Source of the DNA: JACMLC01 sp963817025
GTDB taxonomy: Bacteria; Acidobacteriota; Blastocatellia; Pyrinomonadales; Pyrinomonadaceae
Length of the DNA stretch: 64,000 bases
Assembly (NCBI GenBank): GCA_963817025.1
Contig: CAWFML010000001.1
Coordinates: 372,001 to 436,000 of the forward strand
Direction: 5' to 3'
The position numbers and the translations under genes are program-made. The notes under the pieces are model-generated. The model saw nothing but the letters and a program-made list of their open reading frames with translations, made no database searches and was not told the origin of the DNA. This document shows, one piece after another, positions 26,251 through 34,440 of this stretch; position 1 is the first letter of the stretch, and every line of letters starts with the position of its first letter.

Positions 26251-26976
26251 ATGCAGAGCCTTAGTCTTAGCAACTCTTCGACCAAAACCGAACCGGCTGA
26301 TCTGGCGGGCGAAATCACGCGTCTCGAATCTCTGCTCGCAACGCGCCGCGACGAGTTGACTGCTTTGCAGGAAGAGTTTCGCCGGTTCAGGACGCGCTAT
26401 ACGCAGGTGGTCGGCAGTCGTCTCTCAGAGTTGGCTGAATTGGAGCGCGCGATTAAAGAGGCGGAGGCGCGATTGTTTGGACTTGAAGCCGAAGTGGAAA
26501 CGGAAGATGAGGGCGATGATGACCCGGCATCTTCCGCGCAGCCGTCGCCTGCGGGCGGCAGTTTTCGCAAACTGTTCTGGGCCGTCGCCAAAATGTTTCA
26601 TCCGGATCATGCAAGCGATGAACAAGAGTCGCGCCGCCGTCATGCGGTGATGGCCGAAGCGAGCCGCGCCTACCGCGAGGGCGATGTCGAAAGTTTACAC
26701 GCCCTGCTCGGCGATGAAGAGTTGCAATTCTTCTGCACAGGCACACGCGCGCACGAAGACCCTGAAGACCTCGCCAGCCGTCTCGTCGAACTCAAAGAAG
26801 AACTACGCACAGTCGAGTTCGGCGTCAAGCGTTTGAAGCAGAACAGTCTCTATCAACTCAAGCTCAAAGTTGATGAAGAAGCGCAAAGCGGGCGCGACTC
26901 TCTCGCAGAGCAGGCCGAACGCATCAACCGGCAGATTCTAAAAGCGCAACACCGTCTGGAAAATCTATCAGAGTAG
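26251..26976 (+). CDS. J-domain protein with coiled-coil flanks
   Basis: 241 residues. A coiled coil (about 15-80) precedes a J-domain-like segment FRKLFWAVAKMFHPDHASDEQESRRRHAVMAEASRAYREGD with the HPD tripeptide needed to stimulate Hsp70/DnaK; a second coiled coil makes the C-terminus. There is no zinc-finger or substrate domain, so it is not a DnaJ orthologue but a specialised co-chaperone. It is divergent from ileS with a 160-base shared promoter region. The client is unknown. Confidence 0.8.
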   Translation: MQSLSLSNSSTKTEPADLAGEITRLESLLATRRDELTALQEEFRRFRTRYTQVVGSRLSELAELERAIKEAEARLFGLEAEVETEDEGDDDPASSAQPSPAGGSFRKLFWAVAKMFHPDHASDEQESRRRHAVMAEASRAYREGDVESLHALLGDEELQFFCTGTRAHEDPEDLASRLVELKEELRTVEFGVKRLKQNSLYQLKLKVDEEAQSGRDSLAEQAERINRQILKAQHRLENLSE

Positions 26977-27478
26977 CTGCCGCCCGATTGACTCATTCTT
27001 AAATCAGACATTCCTGCTGACAGGCGCGGACTCTATCAACGCCGCAGGTTATTTATGCGAGAGAGTGGATATGACTTCGTTTCATGCGCCAGCCAGTAAC
27101 GCGAACGCCCACGACTTTCAAGCAGCTCTCTCAGTTTTATCTGAATCATGGGCGGGTTATAACATATTGGTCATATCGGGAATAGATACTCCTATTGACT
27201 ATTGGCGACTTAGCGGCCTCATGGCAATGCGTTAACGACACTGTTTTAGTAGCCTTAAATGGTTTGGCGGTCATGTTCTTAAGTTCTTAGCTGAAGGGCT
27301 GATAGCGGCACACCTTTGTACGCTAGCGTACAAATCTGGTATATTCATTCCAACATTAGCTGCTCGCCATCAGGATAGAGTTTCCCTGCTCCTTCTGCTG
27401 AAGCTGGTCACCAATAATTGTTTGCTACTATCCGAGCGAGTAGTAAAACCTCCTAATCTAAACCAGAGGACAGGGACC
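26977..27478 (+). promoter_or_regulatory. promoter and leader of the radical SAM gene with a 20-bp palindrome
   Basis: No gene seen. TTTGTACGCTAGCGTACAAA at 27315-27334 is a perfect palindrome. It overlaps a sigma-70-like promoter: TTGTAC (27316-27321), 18-base spacer, TATATT (27340-27345), start near 27352. This would leave a leader of about 125 bases before ATG at 27479. The palindrome overlapping the -35 is placed as a repressor operator. Confidence 0.5.
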
Positions 27479-29029
27479 ATGAAAATACTCTTATACAACC
27501 CGGACAATGGAGTGACGCGCAATTTTATGCCGCACCTCTGGATGTTCCTGCTTCAGTCGCTGACGCCGGAAGGCCATGAGGTGTTGCTCGTTGACGGCAA
27601 CGCGCACGCCATGAACGAAGAAGAGCTTGTGCGCTTTGTGCGCGAACAGGACATCGGACTCGTCGGCATCGGCGCGATGACGCGCATGATTGCCAAAGCT
27701 TATCGCATGGCTGATGCCTTGCGCGCGGCGGGCATACGCGTCGTGATGGGCGGGCCGCATGTGACGGAAGTGCCAGATGAAGCTCTGGGCCGCAATGGCG
27801 GCGTGCGTCATGCGGACGCTGTCGCGCTCGGCGAAGCAGACGAGACATGGCCGCAGATCGTCATGGACGCGGCGCGCGGAGAGCTTAAAGAAATTTATCA
27901 GCCTGAGCGCGACGCGAAGGGCAATGACCTCAAGCCGAGCTTGCAGCCCTATCCGGTCATCCCGTGGGATACGCTTGAGCTGGATCAGTTCAACCTCGTG
28001 CCGAAAATCGCGCGCCCTTTGCTCGGACGGATGGGCGAAGGCTGGGGAACTTTTCATGTCGTGCCGATTGAGACCGGGCGCGGTTGTCCTTACGGATGCG
28101 AGTTCTGCACCGTGACAGGATTTTTTGGCGACTCGATTCGCTTTCGCTCGAACGAGAGCGTGCTGGACGAACTCCTGCGGCTCAAGGCCCGCGCGAGGCG
28201 CGAAGGCGGGCAGATCGCAGTCTTCTTCATTGACGACAATCTGGCGATTAATACAAAGCGTTTGAAGTCGCTCTTGAAAGATATTATCAACGCCAACGCG
28301 CAGTTGCCGTGGGTGGCGCAGATCAGCGCGAATCTCTTGAAGGATGAAGAACTCGTTGATCTGATAGCAGAGTCGGGCGGCCAGTGGGTTTTTATCGGGA
28401 TGGAATCCATAGACCCCGCGAACATGGCCGATGTCAATAAGAATTTCAGCAAACCCTCGGAATACGGAGCCGTGCTGGAACGTCTGGCCCAGCGAAACAT
28501 CTATGCCATCACGTCTTTCATCTTCGGCATGGACAACGACACGCCCGGCGTGGCCGAACGCACCCTGAAAGAGATTCATTCATGGCCGCCGGGCTTGCCC
28601 GTCTTCGGCCAACTGACGCCGTTTCCGGCCACTCCGCTCTACGACCGTTTGCAGAAAGCCGGACGGCTCGCGCGCCCCAAGCACTGGCTCGATTTTGCTC
28701 CCTTCGAGATGGCGCACGCCCCTTTGAAGATGTCTATCAAAGAAGCGCGTCGTGAAGTTGACCGCGCGTGGTCTAGCTCTTATAGTCCTGAACGTAACGC
28801 GGCGGCGATTACTTCCATTGAACACGCGCACATCAAATATCGCATCAGCCACCTGATAGCGCGCCTCTTCTTTCGCGGCATCTATTTTCCGCAGATGAAC
28901 AAACGCGCGTGGCTGAAACTGATTGCGCAGAACCGTGGGACGATGTTCAAGCTCTTGAAAGAAGGCGTGAGCGCATGGCGCGGGGCGCGACGCAAACGGG
29001 CCGCGATACCAAGCACCGCAAATAGCTAA
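27479..29029 (+). CDS. B12-binding-domain radical SAM protein
   Basis: 516 residues from ATG at 27479, preceded by an AGAGGACAGGGA ribosome-binding region; an upstream in-frame TTG is unlikely because homologues begin MKILLYNPD-like. An N-terminal Rossmann/B12-binding region (LVGIGAMTRMIAKAYRMADALRAAGIRVVMGGPHVTEVPDEAL) is followed by the radical SAM core with GCPYGCEFC (CxxxCxxC, three cysteines for the 4Fe-4S cluster) and a FFIDDNLAIN strand. The substrate cannot be read from sequence. The desaturase gene 67 bases downstream on the same strand suggests a link with lipid modification, which is only a hint. Confidence 0.9.
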   Translation: MKILLYNPDNGVTRNFMPHLWMFLLQSLTPEGHEVLLVDGNAHAMNEEELVRFVREQDIGLVGIGAMTRMIAKAYRMADALRAAGIRVVMGGPHVTEVPDEALGRNGGVRHADAVALGEADETWPQIVMDAARGELKEIYQPERDAKGNDLKPSLQPYPVIPWDTLELDQFNLVPKIARPLLGRMGEGWGTFHVVPIETGRGCPYGCEFCTVTGFFGDSIRFRSNESVLDELLRLKARARREGGQIAVFFIDDNLAINTKRLKSLLKDIINANAQLPWVAQISANLLKDEELVDLIAESGGQWVFIGMESIDPANMADVNKNFSKPSEYGAVLERLAQRNIYAITSFIFGMDNDTPGVAERTLKEIHSWPPGLPVFGQLTPFPATPLYDRLQKAGRLARPKHWLDFAPFEMAHAPLKMSIKEARREVDRAWSSSYSPERNAAAITSIEHAHIKYRISHLIARLFFRGIYFPQMNKRAWLKLIAQNRGTMFKLLKEGVSAWRGARRKRAAIPSTANS

Positions 29030-29096
29030 AGACATCAGCACACAGATTCATGCGGGCGAGCGGCGTCCGCTTCGGAAATATTTAAAGGAAACGTTT

Positions 29097-29954
29097 TTGT
29101 CAAAAAATTTCAGGCCGGGCCTCGCCCTTGAGCAACCTGCGAATATACTTTCCCGCCTTAACTGGACACACAGCTTTTTAGTCATCAGTTTGCATGCCTG
29201 CGGGCTGCTGGGGCTGTGGTTCTGGCCGCGCCCGGTTGACCTCGCGCTGTTTCTTGGCCTCTATCTCTCGACCACGCTTGCCATCGGAGTCGGCTATCAC
29301 AGGCTGCTGACGCACAGGGGTTTTGCTTGCCCCGTCTGGATGCGGCGCATACTGGCATGGACGGGCGCGGCTGCTTTGCAGGGCGGGCCTGCACGCTGGG
29401 CTGCCATTCACAGGCGTCACCACCAGATGACGGATAAGCAGGGCGACCCGCACACGCCGTTGATGGGTTTTCTGCACGCGCACGTCGGCTGGGTGTTATG
29501 TCTGGATGCCGAAGACGGGAGCGATTACAGGGAGCTTGTGCCGGATGTCTCAGGCACAGATGGATGGATACGCGTGCTTGATCGCGGATTTCTTTTCACG
29601 CTTCCGTGGGTGCTGACGGCTTTATTTTGTTATGCGGTCGCGGGGTGGCGCGGCGTGCTCTGGGGCACTGTCCTGCGGACTCTGAGCCTGTGGCATCTGA
29701 CATGGTGCATCAACAGCGTGTGTCATGTTTGGGGCAAGCGGCCAAATGCGACGAAGGACGAAAGCCGCAACGTCTGGTGGCTGGGGCTGCTGACTTTAGG
29801 CGAAGGCTGGCATAACAATCATCACGCGCGTCCGGCGGCGGCGGTTCACGGCTGGCGTTGGTATGAAGTGGACATATCGGGTTATGTGATTCGCTTGATG
29901 GCACGGACGGGGCTGGTCTGGAAAGTGATTAGAGAACCGGGCGGCGGACGATAA
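29097..29954 (+). CDS. membrane fatty acid (acyl-CoA) desaturase
   Basis: 285 residues, TTG start at 29097 with GGAAA nearby. The three histidine boxes of the delta-9 desaturase family are present in order: HRLLTH (about 69-74), HRRHH (about 103-107) and HNNHH (near residue 241), with hydrophobic membrane segments before, between and after them. These bind the di-iron centre that inserts a double bond in acyl chains. It probably forms an operon with the radical SAM gene. Length is typical for bacterial enzymes of the family. Confidence 0.9.
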   Translation: MSKNFRPGLALEQPANILSRLNWTHSFLVISLHACGLLGLWFWPRPVDLALFLGLYLSTTLAIGVGYHRLLTHRGFACPVWMRRILAWTGAAALQGGPARWAAIHRRHHQMTDKQGDPHTPLMGFLHAHVGWVLCLDAEDGSDYRELVPDVSGTDGWIRVLDRGFLFTLPWVLTALFCYAVAGWRGVLWGTVLRTLSLWHLTWCINSVCHVWGKRPNATKDESRNVWWLGLLTLGEGWHNNHHARPAAAVHGWRWYEVDISGYVIRLMARTGLVWKVIREPGGGR

Positions 29955-30260
29955 AGCTGCCCGCCAAACACACGCCCGCAAAGTCAGATGTAGCTTTAGC
30001 CCTTGCAACCATGCACTATAATAGTGCATCATAGCTGCTGGTAATTCCTTCTCTCTTGCATCAACGGTGATGCGCTTCGCTCATAAGTCTTTTGCAGCGG
30101 CGTTTTGGATAGTTCGAGAGTAGGCTGATTTTAACTTTAGAAGCCGCTCTACAAAGAGCGCCCGACTCGCAAGCCTTCGCTGCCTACCGTTACATCGAAG
30201 CCACTTAGATTCGCAGCTTCTCTCTGATACTCCTGACCTTTCAGGAGCAGGTACATATCT
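29955..30260 (+). promoter_or_regulatory. promoter and long leader of RRM gene, with palindrome over the -10 box
   Basis: ATGCACTATAATAGTGCAT (30011-30029) is a perfect 19-base palindrome containing a TATAAT -10 box at 30017-30022; the -35 (TTTAGC region) is weak. Transcription from about 30029 would give a 5' leader near 230 bases with several hairpin-forming stretches. Long leaders of this type are known for cold-shock mRNAs. There is no gene in this stretch. Confidence 0.5.
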
Positions 30261-30644
30261 ATGTCTATGAAACTTTACGTCGGCAATCTCTCGTTCCAGA
30301 CTTCGAGCGACGATTTGCAGCAACTGTTCGCACAAGCGGGCACAGTCGAATCAGCCTCCGTGGTCGAAGATCGCGAGACGGGTCGCTCACGCGGCTTCGG
30401 CTTCGTCGAGATGTCCTCCAGCGAAGAAGGCCAGGCAGCCATACAGCAATTCAATGGCAAGGAAGTCAACGGACGCAGCCTGACCGTTAACGAAGCACGC
30501 CCGCGCGAAGATCGCGGTGGTCGTGGCGGCGGTGGCGGTGGCGGGCGCGGCGGATTTGGCGGCGGCGGCGGCAATCGTGGCGGCGGCGGTGGCCGTGGCG
30601 GCTACGGCGGCGGCGGCGGTGGCAACCGCGATTCACGCTGGTAA
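30261..30644 (+). CDS. glycine-rich RRM RNA-binding protein
   Basis: 127 residues. A single RNA recognition motif fills residues 1-85, with RNP-2 LYVGNL and RNP-1 GRSRGFGFVEM. The remainder is an Arg/Gly/Asp-rich tail with repeated GGRGG and GGGGG runs ending NRDSRW. Such small RRM proteins bind single-stranded RNA and are often cold-induced in bacteria. It is followed 154 bases later by a DEAD-box helicase, a functional partner in RNA remodelling. The tail is extremely GC-rich, unlike its neighbours. Confidence 0.93.
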   Translation: MSMKLYVGNLSFQTSSDDLQQLFAQAGTVESASVVEDRETGRSRGFGFVEMSSSEEGQAAIQQFNGKEVNGRSLTVNEARPREDRGGRGGGGGGGRGGFGGGGGNRGGGGGRGGYGGGGGGNRDSRW

Positions 30645-30679
30645 GCTTCCTTCTTTAGAAGGTGGCTACCCGGCATCGA

Positions 30680-30715
30680 GCGCCTCCGACGAAGACACAC
30701 TTGCGCCGGAGGCGC
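30680..30715 (+). terminator. GC hairpin between RRM and helicase genes
   Basis: A 9-bp stem GCGCCTCCG / CGGAGGCGC follows the RRM stop codon by about 35 bases. There is no good T-run after it, so it may be a processing or partial attenuation hairpin within a shared transcript instead of a full terminator. Confidence 0.4.
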
Positions 30716-30798
30716 TTCACAATATTTACAAAGATAGAAACAAGGATAGAAAGATGCGTGCTCCCGTTTTGACGGTTTGAGCCGCGACAAGGAACTTC

Positions 30799-32019
30799 AT
30801 GAACTTTTCTCAATTGGGCCTCAAATCTGCGCTCACGCGCGTGTGCGAGTCTCTCGGATACACTGAACCAACACCCATTCAACAACAAGCAATTCCCATC
30901 GTTTTGACAGGCGCGGATCTAATCGGCTGCGCCGAAACCGGCACGGGCAAGACGGCAGCCTTCCTGCTTCCAATCATTCAACGCATGTCTGAGCGCGAGC
31001 GTCCGGGCATTCGCCTGCTCGTTCTCGCGCCGACGCGCGAACTGGCATCACAGATCGAAGCCAGCTACCGCTCGCTCGGCGCGAAGAAGAACGCGCGCTG
31101 TGTGACGCTCATCGGCGGCGCGGGAATGGCGAGACAAACGGATGCGCTGCGTCGCGGCGTCAGCGTTTTGATTGCCACGCCGGGCCGGCTGCTCGACCAC
31201 ATGGAACGCGGCGCGATTGATTTCTCTTATCTCGAAACGCTCGTGCTGGACGAAGCGGACAGGATGCTCGACATGGGCTTCTGGCCCGCGATTCAGCGCG
31301 TGCTCGCGGCTCTTCCGAAAGAACGGCAGACGCTGCTCTTCTCTGCCACTATGTCGTCCGCGATTGAAAAAATCGCGCGCTCGAACATGCGCTCTCCGAA
31401 ACTGATAGAGGTCAGCCCGCGCGGTCAGGCTGCTGCGACAGTCGAGCAGATGGCTTACCCGGTCGCGTCGGAATCAAAGACGGCTCTCCTGCTAGACCTT
31501 TTAGAGCGCGAGCGATTCGAGCGCGTGCTCGTCTTTACGCGCACACGGCGCGGGGCCGAACGCCTCTCGCACATCTTAGAAGCGCGCGAGCACAAAGTTA
31601 ACCGCATTCACGCGGATCGCTCGCAGCCGCAGCGTGAAGCAGCATTGCGCGCCTTCAAGAACGGTCAGACGCGCGTGCTGGTGGCGACAGACATCGCTGC
31701 GCGCGGGATTGATGTGGATTCCATCTCGCACGTCATCAACTACGACGTGCCGCACGTGCCTGAAGATTATGTGCATCGCATCGGGCGCACAGGACGCGCT
31801 GGAAACGCCGGTCGCGCGATCACGCTGGTCACGCCAGTCGAGGAATTGAACATGCGCGCCATCGAACGCCTGACAGGGCAAACGGTCGAGCGCGTCATGC
31901 TGCCCAGTTTTGGCGGAGTGCAACAGGCGGCTCCCGCCACGGCTAAACCGTTCGCAGCCCTCAGGCGCGGCAGCAGCAGCGCTGGTCGCCGCTCATTTCG
32001 CCCGCGTCGCTCCAGATAA
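30799..32019 (+). CDS. DEAD-box ATP-dependent RNA helicase (RhlE-like)
   Basis: 406 residues. All motifs are present in order: Q-motif (PTPIQQQAIPIVL), motif I AETGTGKT, Ia PTRELA, II DEAD (VLDEADRML), III SAT, V TDIAARGID and VI HRIGRTGR, followed by a short basic tail (RRSFRPRRSR). It unwinds short RNA duplexes, for example during ribosome assembly or cold growth. The gene sits between the RRM gene and infA, an RNA/translation cluster. Length is typical of the RhlE subfamily. Confidence 0.93.
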   Translation: MNFSQLGLKSALTRVCESLGYTEPTPIQQQAIPIVLTGADLIGCAETGTGKTAAFLLPIIQRMSERERPGIRLLVLAPTRELASQIEASYRSLGAKKNARCVTLIGGAGMARQTDALRRGVSVLIATPGRLLDHMERGAIDFSYLETLVLDEADRMLDMGFWPAIQRVLAALPKERQTLLFSATMSSAIEKIARSNMRSPKLIEVSPRGQAAATVEQMAYPVASESKTALLLDLLERERFERVLVFTRTRRGAERLSHILEAREHKVNRIHADRSQPQREAALRAFKNGQTRVLVATDIAARGIDVDSISHVINYDVPHVPEDYVHRIGRTGRAGNAGRAITLVTPVEELNMRAIERLTGQTVERVMLPSFGGVQQAAPATAKPFAALRRGSSSAGRRSFRPRRSR

Positions 32020-32112
32020 GCGCGCGGGGCAACTTTGACACAGCACGGGGCCGTGGTTAGCCGAAAAAGCATTGCGGCCCGTCTTTAATCAACTCATCAG
32101 GAGAAAAACAAT

Positions 32113-32334
32113 TTGTCGAAAGAAGATTTGATACCGGCAGAAGGCGTGGTCATAGATAAATTGCCCAACGCCTTTTTCAAAGTCCGTCTGGATGGTACGG
32201 AGCATATGGTTCTGGCCCAGATTTCCGGCAAGATGCGCAAGAACTACATACGCATTCTGGAAGGTGACCGCGTCAGCGTCGAGATGTCTCCGTATGATCT
32301 GACCAGAGGCCGTATCACTTACAGGTACAAATAA
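32113..32334 (+). CDS. infA: translation initiation factor IF-1
   Basis: 73 residues, TTG start at 32113 with an AGGAG box upstream. The S1/OB-fold core reads AEGVVIDKLPNAFFKVRLDGTEHMVLAQISGKMRKNYIRILEGDRVSVEMSPYDLTRGRITYRYK, nearly canonical for IF-1, which occupies the ribosomal A site during initiation. It is usually found in the ribosomal protein cluster in many bacteria; here it stands beside a DEAD-box helicase, so it may be an additional, stress-linked copy. Confidence 0.96.
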   Translation: MSKEDLIPAEGVVIDKLPNAFFKVRLDGTEHMVLAQISGKMRKNYIRILEGDRVSVEMSPYDLTRGRITYRYK

Positions 32335-32438
32335 GATTTGAAGAGTTCAGTAGAGGTTGGAGACGGTTTCAGAGTAATATTTTCTACTCCGCACTCTCCG
32401 AACTCTCTAAACTCTAAACTGATTAACGAAGAGGTTTT

Positions 32439-32798
32439 ATGATAGAAAAACATGTCTATGCTATCGGCGACAGAGTAGAAAAGCTCTGCACTGTTTGCGG
32501 CGAGGAGCGAGGCCACGTGGTTTCGTCCCTGAGCAAGCTGGGTCGCATCTCTCGCGTCACCTGCACGGCCTGCAACACGCGCGGCACATTTAAGAGCGGC
32601 GTCAAGACGACAGGCTCGCGCGCGTCCATCAAGGCCGGTGCGCCTTATGACCAGAAGACGTGGTATCGCGCAGGTCAAACGCTGATGCATCCGGTCTTCG
32701 GTCTCGGCGAAGTGACGGCGGTCATCGAGCCGCAAAAGATCGACGTGCTCTTTGCAGACCGCCTGCGCCGCATGATTCACGGCCAAGTCCAGCAGTAG
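32439..32798 (+). CDS. zinc-ribbon small protein with KOW/Tudor-like end
   Basis: 119 residues. Two CxxC pairs (CTVCGEE and CTACNTRG, about residues 17-20 and 47-50) make a zinc ribbon, and the C-terminal part (YRAGQTLMHPVFGLGEVTAVIEPQKIDVLFADRLRRMIHG) is a small beta-barrel module seen in several small bacterial proteins. Role unknown; its place after infA suggests RNA or translation. The start ATG at 32439 has GAGG 8 bases upstream. Confidence 0.75.
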   Translation: MIEKHVYAIGDRVEKLCTVCGEERGHVVSSLSKLGRISRVTCTACNTRGTFKSGVKTTGSRASIKAGAPYDQKTWYRAGQTLMHPVFGLGEVTAVIEPQKIDVLFADRLRRMIHGQVQQ

Positions 32799-32820
32799 CG
32801 CGAGACCGATTTAATCGCAC

Positions 32821-32906
32821 GAAAGCACAAAGCACACAGAGGCGGAAACAATTTCAGATTCGAGATTGTGAATTTGAAATCCCCTCTGTGCTCTTTGTGC
32901 TTTTTT
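32821..32906. repeat. imperfect inverted repeat with AAAGCACAAAG words
   Basis: Left arm GAAAGCACAAAGCACACAGAGG, right arm CCTCTGTGCTCTTTGTGCTTTT, with a loop of about 37 bases. It is a divergent member of the intergenic hairpin set and could terminate the rightward RNA-module transcript. Confidence 0.55.
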
Positions 32907-32926
32907 GTAGCTCTTGATGTCCGGCT

Positions 32927-33168
32927 TTACTCGTATCTCAGGGCTTCAATCGGATGCAGCCGCGCGGCTTTCCATATTCTGGAGTCGCCGCCACGAGGCA
33001 GACGCGAAAGAGCGTGGTTGAGCCAAACTTAACATCGCCCGCCTTGCCGCCCACCTCTTTGATGGCTCCGCCGCGCGCTTTGAGGGCCGCAAGGTCTTCG
33101 AGCGTGATGTCTTTGTTCCGGCGGCGCGCGGCATTGAGGGATTCGACGCTCGAAAAATCTTCAATCGA
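32927..33168 (-). pseudogene. remnant of MacB/ADOP-type ABC transporter permease
   Basis: On the minus strand a stop at 32927 is preceded by RLHPIEALRYE, the usual C-terminus of MacB/FtsX-like permeases. Upstream, in a different frame, lies a stretch reading LNAARRRNKDITLEDLAALK and VKFGSTTLFRVCLVAATPEY, which resembles the periplasmic part of such permeases. The frames do not join and most of the protein, including the transmembrane segments, is missing. This looks like an internally deleted, frameshifted relic. The N-terminal part is less certain than the C-terminal motif. Confidence 0.45.
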
Positions 33169-33228
33169 ATATTAGAGACAAGTTTCGTCAAAAACTTTGA
33201 ATCATCTGTGAGCTTACTCAAAAAAAAG

Positions 33229-33261
33229 AAAGGGCGAGTCAATTTAATTGACTCGCCCTTT
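33229..33261 (-). terminator. strong hairpin with T-run on the minus strand
   Basis: AAAGGGCGAGTCAATT pairs with AATTGACTCGCCCTTT; on the minus strand the hairpin is followed by a TTTCTTTTTTTT tract. It is just left of the insertion sequence, so the minus-strand gene it once ended is now absent or displaced. Confidence 0.7.
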
Positions 33262-33302
33262 CCCCCTCCCCTTGCTCGTTGTAGAAAATTTTTCTTACTA
33301 TA

Positions 33303-34228
33303 ACCCAAGTTGCTAGTTAGCGATTTGCCAGTTCTTTGAGAACAAAAGAGAATCCCCTCCACTTCGTCGCCAAACGAAAGTAGGAGGGGAGCGGTGATCG
33401 ATCACACGACCGAACTGTACTGCATCATTGATGACTTGCTCAAGGCTACAGGCCACACTGAGGACGCCCGACGCCAGATGAGCGATGCTGAGGTTTTGAC
33501 GACCGCGCTGGTCGCCGCGCAGTTCTTCGGCTCCAACCTGGAGCACGCGCGTCGCTTTCTGTATGAGACGCACCTGATGCCCCGGATGCTCAGCAAATCG
33601 CGCTTGTGCCGCCGTTTGCACTCGGTCGCCGAACTGGCCTACACGCTGTTTCACCAACTCGGCCAAGTGCTCAAACAGTCCGGCGTCTCGAACAAATATT
33701 TGCTCGACTCTTTTCCCGTGCCGATCTGCGATAACATCCGCATCTCGCGTTCTCGCATGGTTAAAGGCAAGCAGTTCCGAGGGCGCATGTGCTCGAAGCG
33801 TCGCTACTTTTATGGGATCAAAGTGCAGGTCGTGACCACCGAAGAGGGTGTGCCTGTAGAGTTTGCTTTCTTGCCCGGCTCGGCTTCGGACACGCGCGGG
33901 CTTGATGTGTTGCCTTTGGCCTTGCCTGCTGGCAGCCAGCTCTTCATGGACAGTGGTTATACTGATTACGGAGCCGAGGATGCGGCGGCAGAACTTGATG
34001 GAGTTGAGTTTGCGCCATCCCGGAAGAAGAACTCCAAGCGCAGCGATGATTGTTGGCGCAGATATTACAAGCAACTGATGAGAAAACGGATTGAGACTGT
34101 CTTCAGTCAGATCACCAGTATGTTTCCGAAGCACGTTCATGCTGTCACGCTCAATGGGTTCTTGTTGAAGCTATCGATGTTCATCATTGCCTTTGCACTG
34201 GACAAGGCGTTTATCTAGCAACTTGGGT
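33303..34228 (+). mobile_element. IS982-family insertion sequence, apparently complete
   Basis: 926 bases bounded by perfect 14-bp terminal inverted repeats (ACCCAAGTTGCTAG at 33303-33316 and its complement at 34215-34228). A 7-base direct repeat TACTATA flanks it on both sides (33296-33302 and 34229-34235), as expected for target duplication. One intact transposase gene fills it. Confidence 0.9.
33394..34218 (+). CDS. IS982-family transposase
   Basis: 274 residues, GTG start at 33394. DDE residues are visible as D in LLDSFPVPICDN, D in LFMDSGYTDYG and E in RKRIETVFSQI, with the conserved GSASDTRGL segment between. It catalyses cut-and-paste movement of the element. The reading frame is complete and the ends of the element are intact, so it could be active. 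The insertion lies about 200 bases upstream of the CheB-CheR-PAS gene. Confidence 0.92.
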   Translation: MIDHTTELYCIIDDLLKATGHTEDARRQMSDAEVLTTALVAAQFFGSNLEHARRFLYETHLMPRMLSKSRLCRRLHSVAELAYTLFHQLGQVLKQSGVSNKYLLDSFPVPICDNIRISRSRMVKGKQFRGRMCSKRRYFYGIKVQVVTTEEGVPVEFAFLPGSASDTRGLDVLPLALPAGSQLFMDSGYTDYGAEDAAAELDGVEFAPSRKKNSKRSDDCWRRYYKQLMRKRIETVFSQITSMFPKHVHAVTLNGFLLKLSMFIIAFALDKAFI

Positions 34229-34440
34229 TACTATAGAAGGTACACGAACTGATATAACGACTGTGTTAAAATGCCCTTGAAACTTTCTAACAATTTTTTA
34301 AATAATTTCGCGTCATTTCAAATTCGCTGTGCGCGAGAGATGCGCCGGATGCGGTCTTTGACGCTCCCTGCGAAAGGCTGTCTTCATTCAAGCCGTTCTC
34401 GTCTCGTCAGGGTGTAAGAAGTTACGCTGAGATAAAGAAA

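Noticed and set aside
27491..28579. Minus-strand 362-codon frame opposite the radical SAM gene
   Set aside because: The plus strand has a clear CxxxCxxC radical SAM core; the minus translation is histidine/arginine-rich shadow sequence.
33313..34140. Minus-strand open frame of 275 codons over the insertion sequence
   Set aside because: It is antisense to a transposase with all catalytic residues and does not resemble any protein family I know.
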